Counted from the stretch's first letter, positions 48,646 to 59,160 are shown. The stretch: 64,000 nucleotides of DNA from Bacillus sp. V5-8f (GCF_002863565.1 NZ_PGUW01000024.1:124001-188000); one strand, 5' to 3'. Translations and numbers: made by a program. The notes: generated by a model not told the origin, from the sequence alone.

Positions 48646-48846
48646 GTTTGGGAAACAGGGTCTCTCTCTTTATCCAAGGATTTCGCACATTGACAAAGCT
48701 CAAGTGCCGTTCCAGGATCGGGGAGCGGCCCTGTTTTAATGCACGATAACTGAAAACCCCAATGGGTTTTTGGGCTCTAAACACAGTGGAATACTCATAA
48801 TTGAAGTCTCATATACAAAACGATAATAATTGGCAGGTGAACGAAA

Positions 48847-50565
48847 ATGGCTGTTAATAAGAAAGATATAATCAAGCTGCTCGAACTTATTGCAATATAT
48901 ATGGAATTGAAAGGGGAAAATCCGTTTAAGGTTTCCGCGTTTCGGAAGGCTGCTGCTGCGCTGGAGACAGATGACAGAAGTTTGGCCGAAATTGATGACT
49001 TTACAGCTTTAAATGGAATCGGCAAAGGAACCGCTGCGGTGATTGTGGAGTACATTCATGAAGGAAAATCAACTGTCCTGGAGGAATTGCAGGATGAGGT
49101 GCCAAAAGGCTTAATCCCGCTGCTGCAGCTTCAAGGTTTGGGTGGGAAAAAGATTGCGAAGCTTCATAAAGAACTTCATATAAATGATATAAATGATTTA
49201 AAGCTAGCATGTGAAGATGGAAGAGTGAGGGATCTTGCAGGCTTTGGGAAAAAAACCGAAGAAAAAATTCTCGCTGCGATTAAAGAAGCTGGTTCGAGGC
49301 CGGACAGGCTTCCGCTTGCATTCATGCTGCCGATTGCGGACGATATAGAGGCCCGGCTTGGAAATATGGAGCATATTATCCGTTATTCACGTGCAGGAAG
49401 CATTCGCCGTATGAAAGAAACCATTAAAGACCTGGACTTCATCATTTCTGCAAGCAACCCGGAATTAGTAAAGGATCAGTTGCTTTCATTGCCGGGAATT
49501 AGGCAGGTAATTGCGGCTGGGGATACAAAAGTTTCTGTCACACTTGGTTATGACTATGATGTATCCGTGGACTTCCGTATTGTCCAGGACAAAGAATTCA
49601 TTACGACTTTGCATCATTTTACGGGCTCTAAGGACCATAATGTAAGGATGCGGCAGCTTGCCAAGGATAAAGGGGAAAAAATCAGTGAATATGGGGTCGA
49701 GGTTATCGAATCAGGCGAAATTCTCAACTTTGACAGTGAGGAAGCCTTTTTTGCCCATTTCGGGCTACCGTTCATACCTCCTGAGGTGCGCGAGGATGGA
49801 ACAGAGGTGGATGATTTTAAGCAGCCCGAGGAACTGATTTCTTTAACCAGGATTCATGGTGATTTGCATATGCATACAACCTGGAGTGACGGTGCCCATA
49901 CAATTGAAGAAATGATTGACGCGTGCAGAGCAAAAGGGTATAAATACATGGCAATTACGGACCATTCCCAGTATTTGAAAGTGGCAAATGGGCTTACTGC
50001 TGAGAGATTGCGCGAACAAAAAGAAATCATTCATAGGTTAAATGAAAGGTATGATGACATTACGATTCTATCGGGAATTGAGATGGATATCCTGCCAGAC
50101 GGCTCCCTTGATTTTGATGATGAACTTCTTGCAGAATTAGACATTGTAATTGCATCGATCCATTCTAGCTTTTCACAGCCCAAAGAAACTATAATGGAAC
50201 GCCTTAAGAACGCCCTGGAAAATCCGAATGTCGACATTATTGCCCATCCTACGGGAAGAGTAATAGGAAGGCGCCCTGGATATCAGGTGGATATGGATGA
50301 TTTGATTAAACTCGCCAGAGAAACGGATACGGCGCTTGAGCTTAATGCCAATCCAAACCGCTTGGACCTAGCCGCCCCTTACTTGCGACAGGCACAGGAA
50401 GCAGGCGTGAAAATTGTTATCAATACAGATGCCCATAGCATAGACATGCTAGATGATATGCCAATTGGTGTATCTGCAGCAAAAAAAGGCTGGATCAGGC
50501 AAGACTCCGTGCTGAACGCTAGGGATACGAAAGGCCTGCTAAGCTACCTAAAAAGAAATGAATGA
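48847..50565 (+). CDS. polX: DNA polymerase/3'-5' exonuclease PolX
   Basis: 572 residues. Family X gap-filling polymerase with a C-terminal PHP exonuclease. HhH and 8-kDa region (GENPFKVSAFRKAA; LNGIGKGTAAVIVEYI; LQGLGGKKIAKLHKEL), Pol X palm with RYSRAGSIRRMKETIKDLD including the DxD metal pair, then PHP motifs HGDLHMHTTWSDGAHT (near 339), AITDHSQYLK, GIEMDIL, SIHSSF, AHPTGR and NTDAHSID. Acts in base-excision-type repair. ATG with GGCAGGTGAACGAAA upstream; adjacent to mutS2 in the usual order. Confidence 0.96.
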   Translation: MAVNKKDIIKLLELIAIYMELKGENPFKVSAFRKAAAALETDDRSLAEIDDFTALNGIGKGTAAVIVEYIHEGKSTVLEELQDEVPKGLIPLLQLQGLGGKKIAKLHKELHINDINDLKLACEDGRVRDLAGFGKKTEEKILAAIKEAGSRPDRLPLAFMLPIADDIEARLGNMEHIIRYSRAGSIRRMKETIKDLDFIISASNPELVKDQLLSLPGIRQVIAAGDTKVSVTLGYDYDVSVDFRIVQDKEFITTLHHFTGSKDHNVRMRQLAKDKGEKISEYGVEVIESGEILNFDSEEAFFAHFGLPFIPPEVREDGTEVDDFKQPEELISLTRIHGDLHMHTTWSDGAHTIEEMIDACRAKGYKYMAITDHSQYLKVANGLTAERLREQKEIIHRLNERYDDITILSGIEMDILPDGSLDFDDELLAELDIVIASIHSSFSQPKETIMERLKNALENPNVDIIAHPTGRVIGRRPGYQVDMDDLIKLARETDTALELNANPNRLDLAAPYLRQAQEAGVKIVINTDAHSIDMLDDMPIGVSAAKKGWIRQDSVLNARDTKGLLSYLKRNE

Positions 50566-50607
50566 CAACAAAAGACAAAAGCTAAGTAAGGAGGATAAAA
50601 ACACTCC

Positions 50608-52962
50608 ATGAATGATAAAGTGTTACGAACTTTAGAGTTTGACAAAATAAAAGAAAAACTTCAATTTTTTGCATCATCGGCAATTGGGAAGGAGAAAGCT
50701 TCCCAATTACTCCCTTCCCCAAATTTTGAAGAAGTAGTGCGATGGCAGGAGGAAACGGATGAAGCTGCAAAAGTCATCCGGTTGAAAGGAAATGTGCCCC
50801 TAGGCGGCATTTTTGACATTCGCCCGCATGCGAAGAGGGCACAAATCGGTGGAATGCTAAGCCCGCAGGAATTGATGGAGATTGCAAGCACGATTCGCGC
50901 GGGGCGGATTTTAACCCGCTTTTTTGATGAACTGAATGAAGAATGGCATAAGCTGGATATGCTCAATGAATATATTAATGGGCTTGTACCGCTTAAGGAA
51001 TTGCAGCAAACCATTACCTTTGCGGTTGGGGATCATGGGGAAGTACTTGATTCGGCAAGCGAGAAGCTGAGGGCTCTCAGAAACCAGTTGAGGACAAATG
51101 AAAGCAGGGTTCGCGAGAAATTGGAAACCATGATCCGCTCTTCCAATGCCCAAAAAATGCTGTCTGATGCCATCATAACCATTCGTAATGACCGATTTGT
51201 TATTCCTGTAAAACAGGAGTATCGAAGTGTGTACGGCGGAATTATACACGACCAATCATCTTCTGGACAAACGTTGTTCATAGAACCACAGGCAGTTGTC
51301 CAGTTAAATAATGTTTTGCAGGAAACAAGAGTGAAAGAACAGCAAGAAATTGAAAGAATTTTAATTGAATTGTCTGGGGCAGTCGGCGAACATACCCATG
51401 AGCTTCTTGAAAATGTAAAAATACTTGCCCAGCTTGATTTCATTTTTGCAAAGGCTGTATATGCGAAAGAGATTAAGGCGTCCAAACCCCAACTAAACAA
51501 CGAGGGAAGGGTGAAGCTGTTTAAAGCAAAACATCCTTTGATTCCCCAGGATAAAGTTGTGCCTAACGATATCTATCTTGGGGAGGAATTCACAACTATA
51601 GTCATCACGGGACCTAACACAGGCGGTAAAACGGTTACGTTAAAAACGATCGGGCTATGTACCTTGATGGCTCAATCCGGTTTACAAATTCCGGCATTGG
51701 ATGGTTCAGAAACAGCTGTCTTCAAATCCATATTTGCAGATATCGGCGATGAGCAGTCAATTGAGCAAAGCTTAAGTACGTTTTCATCTCATATGGTAAA
51801 CATTGTGGATATACTGAAACATGTTGACGGCGGCAGTCTGGTGCTGTTTGACGAGCTAGGTGCCGGAACGGATCCCCAGGAAGGAGCGGCACTTGCCATT
51901 TCCATTCTCGATGAAGTTTACGGCAGAGGAGCAAGGGTTATTGCCACTACTCATTACCCGGAACTGAAGGCTTACGGCTATGACCGAAGCGGAGTCATTA
52001 ACGCTAGTGTCGAATTTGATGTTGAATCACTTAGACCAACTTACAAGCTATTGATCGGCGTTCCGGGCCGCAGCAACGCGTTTGAAATATCGAAACGCTT
52101 AGGGCTAAGGGAAACAGTTATCGAACGCGCACGGAGCCATGTTGGAGCTGATACGAATCAAGTGGAAAAAATGATTGCCTCACTGGAAGAAAGCAGGCGA
52201 CAGGCAGAAAAGGACAGGCTGGAGGCAGCCGATTACTTGAAACAAGCCGAAAAGCTGCATAAGGATCTTCAAAAGCAGGTCATGGAATATTACGAAGAGA
52301 AAGATGCTATGATCGAGAAGGCTGAAGGCAAAGCCGCTGAAATAGTAGAGAAAGCGAAAGAACAAGCGGAAACGGTCATCTCTGAGTTGAGAAAAATGCG
52401 CATAGAGAAGAGTGCCGAAGTAAAAGAACATGAATTAATTGAGGCAAGAAAACGCTTGGAAGAAGCAGCTCCTGCCCAGAGAAAAACAAAGAAGCCAAAT
52501 GCAGCGAGTAACGACCACATATTAAAGCCTGGTGATGAGGTTAAGGTTGTATCCTTTAACCAAAAGGGACACCTTATTGCGAAAGTATCAGATAAAGAAT
52601 GGCAGGTTCAAATCGGAATCATGAAGATGAAAGTGAAGGAATCCGATTTAGAATTTGTCGCTGCTCCAAAGCAAAAAGAAGTGAAACACCTTGCAACTGT
52701 CAGGGGTAAGGATTACCATGTAAGCTTAGAACTCGACCTCCGCGGGGAGCGCTATGAAAATGCCCTATCACGCGTAGAAAAATATATAGATGATGCATTG
52801 CTTGCTGCTTATCCTCGCGTTTCGATCATACATGGTAAAGGAACCGGCGCCCTTAGACAGGGGGTTCAAGAATATTTAAAAAACCATCGATCTGTCAAAC
52901 GCATAAGGTTCGGGGAAGCAAGCGAAGGTGGAACAGGTGTAACGGTTGTGGAATTTAAGTAA
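50608..52962 (+). CDS. mutS2: Endonuclease MutS2
   Basis: 784 residues. MutS-type core without mismatch-recognition domain: helical lever region, ATPase with Walker [15 protein letters not shown] near 333, [15 protein letters not shown], and [11 protein letters not shown]; a long coiled coil (about 515-630); and a C-terminal Smr nuclease domain with [11 protein letters not shown] and [12 protein letters not shown]. Functions reported for the family include suppression of recombination and rescue of collided ribosomes. ATG with AAGGAGGATAAAAAC upstream. Confidence 0.96.
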   Translation: MNDKVLRTLEFDKIKEKLQFFASSAIGKEKASQLLPSPNFEEVVRWQEETDEAAKVIRLKGNVPLGGIFDIRPHAKRAQIGGMLSPQELMEIASTIRAGRILTRFFDELNEEWHKLDMLNEYINGLVPLKELQQTITFAVGDHGEVLDSASEKLRALRNQLRTNESRVREKLETMIRSSNAQKMLSDAIITIRNDRFVIPVKQEYRSVYGGIIHDQSSSGQTLFIEPQAVVQLNNVLQETRVKEQQEIERILIELSGAVGEHTHELLENVKILAQLDFIFAKAVYAKEIKASKPQLNNEGRVKLFKAKHPLIPQDKVVPNDIYLGEEFTTIVITGPNTGGKTVTLKTIGLCTLMAQSGLQIPALDGSETAVFKSIFADIGDEQSIEQSLSTFSSHMVNIVDILKHVDGGSLVLFDELGAGTDPQEGAALAISILDEVYGRGARVIATTHYPELKAYGYDRSGVINASVEFDVESLRPTYKLLIGVPGRSNAFEISKRLGLRETVIERARSHVGADTNQVEKMIASLEESRRQAEKDRLEAADYLKQAEKLHKDLQKQVMEYYEEKDAMIEKAEGKAAEIVEKAKEQAETVISELRKMRIEKSAEVKEHELIEARKRLEEAAPAQRKTKKPNAASNDHILKPGDEVKVVSFNQKGHLIAKVSDKEWQVQIGIMKMKVKESDLEFVAAPKQKEVKHLATVRGKDYHVSLELDLRGERYENALSRVEKYIDDALLAAYPRVSIIHGKGTGALRQGVQEYLKNHRSVKRIRFGEASEGGTGVTVVEFK

Positions 52963-52988
52963 GCCTGTTAATAAAGGGGAGAACTTTT

Positions 52989-53069
52989 TTGGAGAAACTC
53001 GCAAAGGTCTTACTGGTATTGTGCGGCGTTTTTATGCTTGTCGGATTAATTTATTTGTTTTTTCAATAG
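52989..53069 (+). CDS. 26-residue hydrophobic peptide downstream of mutS2
   Basis: TTG-started small frame encoding MEKLAKVLLVLCGVFMLVGL followed by IYLFFQ: a short basic N-terminus and one membrane segment. AAAGGGGAGAAC lies 6 nt upstream, and a terminator starts 10 nt after the stop, so it looks like a real last gene of the polX-mutS2 transcript. B. subtilis carries the DUF350 gene yshE in this slot; this peptide is far too short for that. No function is known to me. Confidence 0.6.
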   Translation: MEKLAKVLLVLCGVFMLVGLIYLFFQ

Positions 53070-53077
53070 ATCTTTTT

Positions 53078-53108
53078 ACAGCCGGTTTATTTGCCGGCTG
53101 TTTTTTTT
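53078..53108 (+). terminator. Terminator after the mutS2 transcript
   Basis: CAGCCGG - loop TTTATTTG - CCGGCTG followed by eight T. Confidence 0.94.
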
Positions 53109-53222
53109 AGAGCAGAACATTTCTCCACGTAATGCAACGCTTGCGTTACCCGCATCCTTACAAAACTGTCACTTTGTTTCGTGCGATGTCACGCTGCCAA
53201 GCTGTGGGTCTTTTAGGACATT

Positions 53223-53281
53223 TTGTCACATACAGCCCGATATAATATAATAATAAAGAAGTTTGAATTATTAATTAATTT
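53223..53281 (+). promoter_or_regulatory. lcfA promoter with degenerate FadR half-site
   Basis: TTGTCA (53223-53228), 17-nt spacer, TATAAT (53246-53251). At 53264-53281 TGAATTATTAATTAATTT keeps the left half of the FadR operator TGAATGA well (6 of 7) but the right half poorly. Promoter call is firm; the operator is weak. Confidence 0.6.
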
Positions 53282-53297
53282 ACTAAGGAGGGTCAAG

Positions 53298-54995
53298 ATG
53301 AGCAATAGACCATGGCTGGACCTGTATCCGCCCCAAATTCCAGCTTCGTTATCTTACGAAGAAAAACCGTTGCATTCCTATTTAAAGGAATCGGCCCGTG
53401 AGTTTCCCAACAATGTGTCCATTCATTTTATGGGTAAGGACGTGACATTTAAGGAAGTATACGAATCTTCACTTAAGCTGGCAGTCTATTTAAAAAATTT
53501 GGGTATACAAAAAGGCGATCGGGTTGCAATCATGCTTCCGAATATACCTCCTGCAGTCATCGGTTATTTTGGAATTTTAATGGCTGGCGGTACCGTAGTC
53601 CAAACGAATCCGACATACACGGAACGCGAGCTCGAATACCAATTAAAGGATTCTGGCGCAAGAGCAATTTTAACGATGGATTTATTATTTCCTAGGGTAT
53701 CTAATGTTGCGCCGGCTACAGAAATTGAACATATTATTGTAACCGCTATCAAAGACTATCTTCCATTTCCAAAAAACCTCATCTATCCGTTCATCCAGAA
53801 AAAGGAGTATGGTCTCGTCGTAAACGTTGAGCACTCCGGTAACCATCATCTATTGAAAGAGATATTAAAACGCAGCGTTCCAGAAGAACTGAACATCCCT
53901 ATGGATTTTGAAAATGACCTTGCTCTTCTTCAGTACACTGGGGGAACCACTGGATTTCCGAAGGGTGTTATGCTAACCCACAGGAATTTATTGGCCAATG
54001 CGAAAATGAGTGAGGCGTGGTTATACAAGAGCAAAAGAGGGCAAGAAAGTGTCCTTGGTATCCTTCCTTTTTTTCATGTATATGGTATGACAACGGTTAT
54101 GATCTCTTCCATATTGCAGGGGCATAAAATGATTTTATTGCCAAAATTCGACCCGGCTACCACCTTGAAAACGATTCAAAAAATGCGTCCGACGATGTTC
54201 CCGGGTGCGCCGACTATTTATATCGGCTTATTGAACCATCCGGACCTCGCAAAATATGATTTATCTTCGATTGAAGCTTGTGTTAGTGGCTCTGCTCCAT
54301 TGCCGGTAGAAATACAGGAAAGATTTGAGCAGGTTACGGGAGGGAAATTAGTTGAAGGTTATGGACTTTCGGAAACATCTCCTGTCACACATTCAAATTT
54401 TGTCTGGGACCACCCGCGAATGAAGGGAAGCATTGGTGTTCCGTGGCCAGATACAGATGCGGTGATATTATCCCTTGAGACTGGCGAACCGATTTCTCCG
54501 GGCGAAATTGGGGAAATTGCGATCAAAGGCCCTCAAGTCATGAAAGGTTATTGGAACCGTCCGGGTGAAACGGAGCAAACGTTGAAAAATGGCTGGCTTC
54601 TGACTGGTGATCTCGGGTATATGGATGAAAAAGGCTTCTTCTATGTAGTAGACCGCAAGAAAGATACCATTATCGCAGGTGGGTTCAATATTTACCCTAG
54701 GGAAGTGGAAGAAGTGCTTTATGAACATGAAGCAATACAGGAAGTGGTCGTTGCGGGTGTGCCCGATCCATACCGGGGAGAGACTGTAAAAGCATACATC
54801 GTTCTAAAAGAAGGAGCGAAGGTAACTGATGAAGATCTGGATAAATTTTCAAGAAAACATCTGGCTTCCTACAAAGTACCAAGATTATATGAATTCAGGA
54901 ATGAACTGCCGAAAACAACAGTAGGAAAGATCCTAAGAAGGGTGCTTGTTGAAGAGGAAGCGAAAAAATTATCAGATGATATTAAGGAAGCATAG
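53298..54995 (+). CDS. lcfA: Long-chain fatty-acid-CoA ligase
   Basis: 565 residues. Activates fatty acids to acyl-CoA for beta-oxidation via an acyl-AMP intermediate. ANL-family motifs: LQYTGGTTGFPKGVMLTHRN (A3), VEGYGLSETSPVTH (A5), GWLLTGDLGYMDEKGFFYV (A7), DTIIAGGFNIYPREVEEVL (A8) and the C-terminal catalytic Lys in PKTTVGKILRR. Start ATG 53298 with AAGGAGGGTCAAG; the 25-residue longer reading covers the promoter. First gene of the lcfA-fadR-fadB-etfBA cluster. Confidence 0.96.
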   Translation: MSNRPWLDLYPPQIPASLSYEEKPLHSYLKESAREFPNNVSIHFMGKDVTFKEVYESSLKLAVYLKNLGIQKGDRVAIMLPNIPPAVIGYFGILMAGGTVVQTNPTYTERELEYQLKDSGARAILTMDLLFPRVSNVAPATEIEHIIVTAIKDYLPFPKNLIYPFIQKKEYGLVVNVEHSGNHHLLKEILKRSVPEELNIPMDFENDLALLQYTGGTTGFPKGVMLTHRNLLANAKMSEAWLYKSKRGQESVLGILPFFHVYGMTTVMISSILQGHKMILLPKFDPATTLKTIQKMRPTMFPGAPTIYIGLLNHPDLAKYDLSSIEACVSGSAPLPVEIQERFEQVTGGKLVEGYGLSETSPVTHSNFVWDHPRMKGSIGVPWPDTDAVILSLETGEPISPGEIGEIAIKGPQVMKGYWNRPGETEQTLKNGWLLTGDLGYMDEKGFFYVVDRKKDTIIAGGFNIYPREVEEVLYEHEAIQEVVVAGVPDPYRGETVKAYIVLKEGAKVTDEDLDKFSRKHLASYKVPRLYEFRNELPKTTVGKILRRVLVEEEAKKLSDDIKEA

Positions 54996-55110
54996 CCTGG
55001 CTTTTATAAATAATGCATATTTTTTTCAGCAGAAACTGGACAACCTGCATAGGAAGAAAATACAATAACAATGAGAGACAAAATATTCACCGGATATGCA
55101 CAGTTTTTTC

Positions 55111-55164
55111 TTGACAGTACAGGAACGGCAATCTATGATGAGGATATGAATGATGGTTCATTCA
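55111..55164 (+). promoter_or_regulatory. Internal fadR promoter with perfect FadR operator
   Basis: TTGACA (55111-55116), 17-nt spacer, TATGAT (55134-55139). The palindrome TGAATGATGGTTCATTCA occupies 55147-55164, exactly at the expected start site; its 7-bp arms TGAATGA/TCATTCA equal the known Bacillus FadR operator arms. FadR should block this promoter until long-chain acyl-CoA accumulates. Confidence 0.88.
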
Positions 55165-55187
55165 TTTTCTCTGAAAGGGGAAGTCCG

Positions 55188-55781
55188 GTGAAAAGAAACA
55201 GACCTAAATATAAGCAAATCATTGATGCAGCGGTCATCGCCATCGCTGAAAATGGGTACCACCAAGCCCAGGTTTCCAAAATTGCCAAGCAAGCCGGTGT
55301 GGCAGACGGGACGATTTACCTTTATTTTAAAAACAAAGAAGATATTCTTATATCTTTGTTTCACGAGAAAATGGGTTCTCTTGTGGAACAAATTGAGGAA
55401 GAAATTAAAGGAAAACCGAATGCTGCGGAGAAATTATTAGTATTGATCAAAAAACATTTTCAGATACTTTCGGAAGACCGGCACCTCGCAATTGTAACCC
55501 AGCTTGAACTGCGGCAGTCCAATAAAGAGCTCCGTCTTCGTATTAACGAGGTATTGCGTGGATATTTACAGTTGGTTGATCAGATCATTGACGAGGGTAA
55601 GGCGAGCGGTGAGTTTAATCCTGAACTCAACAACAGGCTAGCCCGGCAAATGATTTTTGGTACAATCGACGAGACTGCTACAACATGGGTAATGAATGAC
55701 CAAAAGTATTCATTGACGAGTCTGGCTGAGGAAGTACATGGTTTGCTGATTGGAGGCTGCGGACGCGGCCGCAAATTGTAA
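55188..55781 (+). CDS. fadR: TetR-family fatty-acid degradation repressor FadR
   Basis: 197 residues. HTH domain IIDAAVIAIAENGYHQAQVS ... VADGTIYLYFKNKEDIL; the C-terminal ligand domain retains AIVTQLELRQSNKELR and MIFGTIDETATTWV, diagnostic of Bacillus FadR, which binds long-chain acyl-CoA. GTG 55188 is used: AGGGGAAG is 6 nt upstream and the sequence RPKYKQIIDAA begins the conserved part. The 39-residue longer frame from 55071 overlaps the promoter and operator and is rejected. Confidence 0.95.
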   Translation: MKRNRPKYKQIIDAAVIAIAENGYHQAQVSKIAKQAGVADGTIYLYFKNKEDILISLFHEKMGSLVEQIEEEIKGKPNAAEKLLVLIKKHFQILSEDRHLAIVTQLELRQSNKELRLRINEVLRGYLQLVDQIIDEGKASGEFNPELNNRLARQMIFGTIDETATTWVMNDQKYSLTSLAEEVHGLLIGGCGRGRKL

Positions 55782-55877
55782 CGTTGGTCAGGGATGCCCA
55801 AAGCGGGCACCCCTCCAAATAAATATTTGTCTACATATAAGTAACTTTTTATCAGCATCTCAAAAGGAGGGTGACAA

Positions 55878-56651
55878 ATGGAATACTTAAGCTATTCGAT
55901 CGAGAATGGGGTTGCGGTAGTAGCGATGAACAGGCCGCCTGCCAATGCTTTATCTTCGACAATTTTGGAAGAGCTTTCATCCCTGTTTGATGAAATGGAA
56001 ACGAACGGAGAAATCAGAGCGGTTTTGCTGCACGGTGAAGGAAAGTTTTTTTCGGCGGGAGCGGACATAAAGGAATTTACCACTGTGAAGAGTGGTGAAG
56101 GATTTTCAAATCTCGCAGTGAATGGGCAGGAGATTTTCGAGAGAATCGAGACATATCCAAAACCGGTAATTGCGGCAATCCATGGTGCTGCTTTAGGCGG
56201 CGGGCTGGAACTTGCAATGTCTTGCCATATCCGTCTTGTTACAGAAACAGCCAAGCTGGGCCTTCCGGAATTGCAGCTGGGACTTGTACCAGGCTTTGCA
56301 GGAACGCAAAGGCTGCCTCGTTATGTAGGTACAGCAAAAGCTGCAGAGATGATGTTCACGAGTGAACCGATCACTGGAAATCAGGCTGCAGCATATGGCT
56401 TGGCCAACCATGCGTATGCTGAAGAGGAGTTACTGCAAAAGGCTAAGGAGCTTGCATTCAAAATTGCGAAGAAAAGCCCGATTGCCCTAAAGGCGGCTAT
56501 TGAGCTATTAAACTATTCAAAGCATGAGAATTATTATAAAGGTGTACAAAAGGAAGCCGAATCCTTTGGGAAAGTCTTTGTATCCGAAGATGCGAAAGAA
56601 GGCATCAGCGCTTTCATCGAAAAAAGGGAACCGGTTTTTAAGGGAAAATAA
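55878..56651 (+). CDS. fadB: Enoyl-CoA hydratase
   Basis: 257 residues, crotonase family. Hydrates trans-2-enoyl-CoA in beta-oxidation. Oxyanion-hole segment GEGKFFSAGADIKEF, helix HGAALGGGLELAMSCHIR, and the catalytic Glu pair region LGLPELQLGLVPGFAGTQRL. ATG with AAAGGAGGGTGACAA upstream. Between fadR and etfB as in B. subtilis. Confidence 0.93.
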   Translation: MEYLSYSIENGVAVVAMNRPPANALSSTILEELSSLFDEMETNGEIRAVLLHGEGKFFSAGADIKEFTTVKSGEGFSNLAVNGQEIFERIETYPKPVIAAIHGAALGGGLELAMSCHIRLVTETAKLGLPELQLGLVPGFAGTQRLPRYVGTAKAAEMMFTSEPITGNQAAAYGLANHAYAEEELLQKAKELAFKIAKKSPIALKAAIELLNYSKHENYYKGVQKEAESFGKVFVSEDAKEGISAFIEKREPVFKGK

Positions 56652-56773
56652 TTACCTGCCAGGATATGTATAAATAGATTGCTTTTTGGCTGAATTTTCG
56701 GAATTGCTAAACGCATTCTTTTATTGATAAAAATCACAATTTTTAGAACCTACTAATTTCAGGAGGGATTATC

Positions 56774-57547
56774 GTGAATATTTATGTATTGCTGAAAAGA
56801 ACCTTTGATACAGAAGAAAAAATTACGCTTGCTGGCGGCCAGATCAATGAAGAGGGAGCAGAATTCATCATCAATCCGTATGATGAGTACGCGGTGGAAG
56901 AAGCAATTCAAGTGCGCGACGCACATGGCGGAGAGGTAACGGTTGTTTCTGTCGGAAATGAAGAAACAGAAAAGCAGCTGCGCACAGCTCTAGCAATGGG
57001 AGCGGACAAAGCGGTTTTAATTAATACCGAAGATGATATTGAAAATGGCGACCAGTATACTACTTCCAAAATAGTTGCTGAGTATCTGAAAGATAAAGAT
57101 GCAGACTTAATTTTGGCGGGTAATGTTGCAATTGATGGTGGTTCCGGACAAGTTGGCCCTCGTGTTGCTGAAATTTTGGGAATCCCCTATATCACTACGA
57201 TTACAAAGCTTGAAATCAATGGCCAAAATGTAAGCGTTACACGCGACGTTGAAGGGGACTCTGAAGTGATTGAGACTTCCCTTCCATTGCTGGTGACTGC
57301 ACAGCAAGGTTTAAATGAGCCGCGCTATCCGTCTTTACCAGGAATCATGAAGGCAAAGAAGAAGCCTCTTGAAGAATTAGAGCTTGATGATTTGGATCTT
57401 GAAGAAGATGATGTGGAAGCGAAAACAAAAACAGTTGAAATCTTCCTTCCTCCTAAGAAAGAAGCAGGGAAGGTACTTAGCGGAGAAATTCCTGCTCAAG
57501 TATCCGAGTTGGTGCAGTTGCTTCGCTCGGAAGCCAAAGTCATTTAA
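56774..57547 (+). CDS. etfB: Electron transfer flavoprotein beta subunit
   Basis: 257 residues. With EtfA carries electrons from acyl-CoA dehydrogenases to the quinone pool. Conserved NPYDEYAVEEA, GADKAVLINT, GNVAIDGGSGQVGPRVAEIL (AMP site) and the SLPGIMKAKKKPLE recognition loop. GTG start with AGGAGGGATTATC upstream. Confidence 0.96.
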   Translation: MNIYVLLKRTFDTEEKITLAGGQINEEGAEFIINPYDEYAVEEAIQVRDAHGGEVTVVSVGNEETEKQLRTALAMGADKAVLINTEDDIENGDQYTTSKIVAEYLKDKDADLILAGNVAIDGGSGQVGPRVAEILGIPYITTITKLEINGQNVSVTRDVEGDSEVIETSLPLLVTAQQGLNEPRYPSLPGIMKAKKKPLEELELDDLDLEEDDVEAKTKTVEIFLPPKKEAGKVLSGEIPAQVSELVQLLRSEAKVI

Positions 57548-57630
57548 CCTGTAGGGAAAGCAAAGGCGCTTGGTAAAGGAGCGCCATTCATTATAAAACG
57601 ATAACAAAATAAAGCGCAGGAGGTTTTATC

Positions 57631-58608
57631 ATGGCTAGAAAAGTTCTCGTATTAGGAGAGGTACGCGACGGATCTTTAAGAAATGTTTCATTTGAAGCGA
57701 TAGGTGCAGCAAAGCTTGCCGCAGAAGGCGGGGAAGTAGTTGGTGTCTTAATCGGAGAGAACGTCAATGCTTTAGGGACAGAATTAATTCAGTACGGTGC
57801 CGACCGTGTAGTTACAGTGGAAGATGAAAAATTAAAGCAATACACATCTGATGGATTTTCTCAAGCTTTGCTTGCTGTAGTGGAATCAGAAAATCCGGAA
57901 GGTATCTTCCTGGGACACACTGCACTTGGAAAAGACCTTGCTCCAAGAATTGCAAGCAAGTTGAACTCTGGACTTGTATCTGATGTTACTTCAATTGAAG
58001 AAGCTGGTGGGAATCTTGTATTTACCCGCCCGATCTATTCCGGAAAAGCATTTGAAAAGAAAATCGTGACAGATGGCCTTGTTTTTGCAACAATCCGGCC
58101 GAACAACATTGAGCCGCTAGCAAAAGATGAATCACGTTCTGGTGATGTTTCCTCTGTATCAGTGGAGATCAAGGACCTAAGAGCAATCATTAAAGACGTG
58201 GTACGTAAAGCCAGTGAAGGGGTAGACCTTTCAGAAGCTAAAGTTATCATTGCAGGCGGTCGTGGAGTGAAGAGCGCTGAAGGCTTTGAACCTCTTCAAG
58301 AACTTGCAAAAGTACTTGGCGGAGCGGTCGGCGCTTCCCGTGGTGCATGTGATGCTGATTACTGTGACTATTCTTTGCAAATCGGCCAGACAGGTAAGGT
58401 CGTCACTCCAGACCTATACATTGCTTGCGGTATCTCGGGAGCAATCCAGCACTTAGCCGGAATGTCAAACTCAAAAGTTATCGTTGCCATCAATAAAGAT
58501 CCCGAAGCAAATATTTTCAAAGTGGCTGACTACGGAATCGTAGGCGACCTGTTTGAAGTAGTACCAATGCTTACGGAAGAATTCAAAAAATTAAAGGTGA
58601 ACGCATAA
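57631..58608 (+). CDS. etfA: Electron transfer flavoprotein alpha subunit
   Basis: 325 residues. FAD-binding partner of EtfB. N-domain [20 protein letters not shown] and the C-terminal FAD domain with [35 protein letters not shown] and [16 protein letters not shown] with CAGGAGGTTTTATC upstream. Last gene of the fatty-acid cluster. Confidence 0.97.
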   Translation: MARKVLVLGEVRDGSLRNVSFEAIGAAKLAAEGGEVVGVLIGENVNALGTELIQYGADRVVTVEDEKLKQYTSDGFSQALLAVVESENPEGIFLGHTALGKDLAPRIASKLNSGLVSDVTSIEEAGGNLVFTRPIYSGKAFEKKIVTDGLVFATIRPNNIEPLAKDESRSGDVSSVSVEIKDLRAIIKDVVRKASEGVDLSEAKVIIAGGRGVKSAEGFEPLQELAKVLGGAVGASRGACDADYCDYSLQIGQTGKVVTPDLYIACGISGAIQHLAGMSNSKVIVAINKDPEANIFKVADYGIVGDLFEVVPMLTEEFKKLKVNA

Positions 58609-58620
58609 GATTATTGTTAC

Positions 58621-58658
58621 GAAGGCATTTGCTTTTTAAGCAAATGCCTTGCGTTTTA
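58621..58658 (+). terminator. Terminator after etfA
   Basis: AAGGCATTTGCTT / AAGCAAATGCCTT then GCGTTTT. Confidence 0.88.
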
Positions 58659-58807
58659 ACTGGAGTGCTCCGGTACGTCACTAGACGAATATTTTGTTTC
58701 TGCCAAGGGTATGTTAGGAATTGCAGGCAAAATAATGGCATCATTTGAAATTTCAATGATATACTTTGGATAGTTTCACTATAGTACTTTTTAGGAGGCT
58801 AAATATT

Positions 58808-59122
58808 ATGGCTATTGTACATGCAACTGATCAAAGCTTCAATAATGAAACAGGAGAGGGCCTTGTTCTTGCAGATTTCTGGGCTCCGTGGTGCGGACCT
58901 TGTAAGATGATTGCTCCTGTTCTTGAAGAACTTGATTCAGAAATGAGCGATAAATTAAAGATTGTAAAAATCGATGTTGATGAAAACCAAGAAACAGCTG
59001 GAAAATTTGGTGTCATGAGCATTCCAACACTTCTGCTTTTCAAAAATGGCGAAGTAGTCGATAAAGTGGTTGGATTCCAGCCTAAAGAAGCTCTTGCTGA
59101 ATTAGTATCAAGACACTCTTAA
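58808..59122 (+). CDS. trxA: Thioredoxin
   Basis: 104 residues. Disulfide reductase with active site WCGPC (Cys29 and Cys32), buried Asp in LADFWAPW and the cis-Pro motif MSIPTLLLF. Supplies electrons to ribonucleotide reductase and repairs oxidised proteins. ATG 58808 follows TTTAGGAGGCTAAATATT; the 14-residue longer frame is unsupported. Confidence 0.97.
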   Translation: MAIVHATDQSFNNETGEGLVLADFWAPWCGPCKMIAPVLEELDSEMSDKLKIVKIDVDENQETAGKFGVMSIPTLLLFKNGEVVDKVVGFQPKEALAELVSRHS

Positions 59123-59126
59123 TCCC

Positions 59127-59160
59127 AAAAAACTCCAAGCCTCAGGCTTGGAGTTTTTTT
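59127..59160 (+). terminator. Terminator after trxA
   Basis: AAAACTCCAAGCC - TCA - GGCTTGGAGTTTTTTT. Confidence 0.95.

Noticed and set aside
55071..55187. N-terminal extension of fadR starting MRDKIFTGYAQFF
   Set aside because: It runs through the -35/-10 promoter and the FadR operator, has no ribosome-binding site, and has no counterpart in other FadR proteins; GTG 55188 is the better start.
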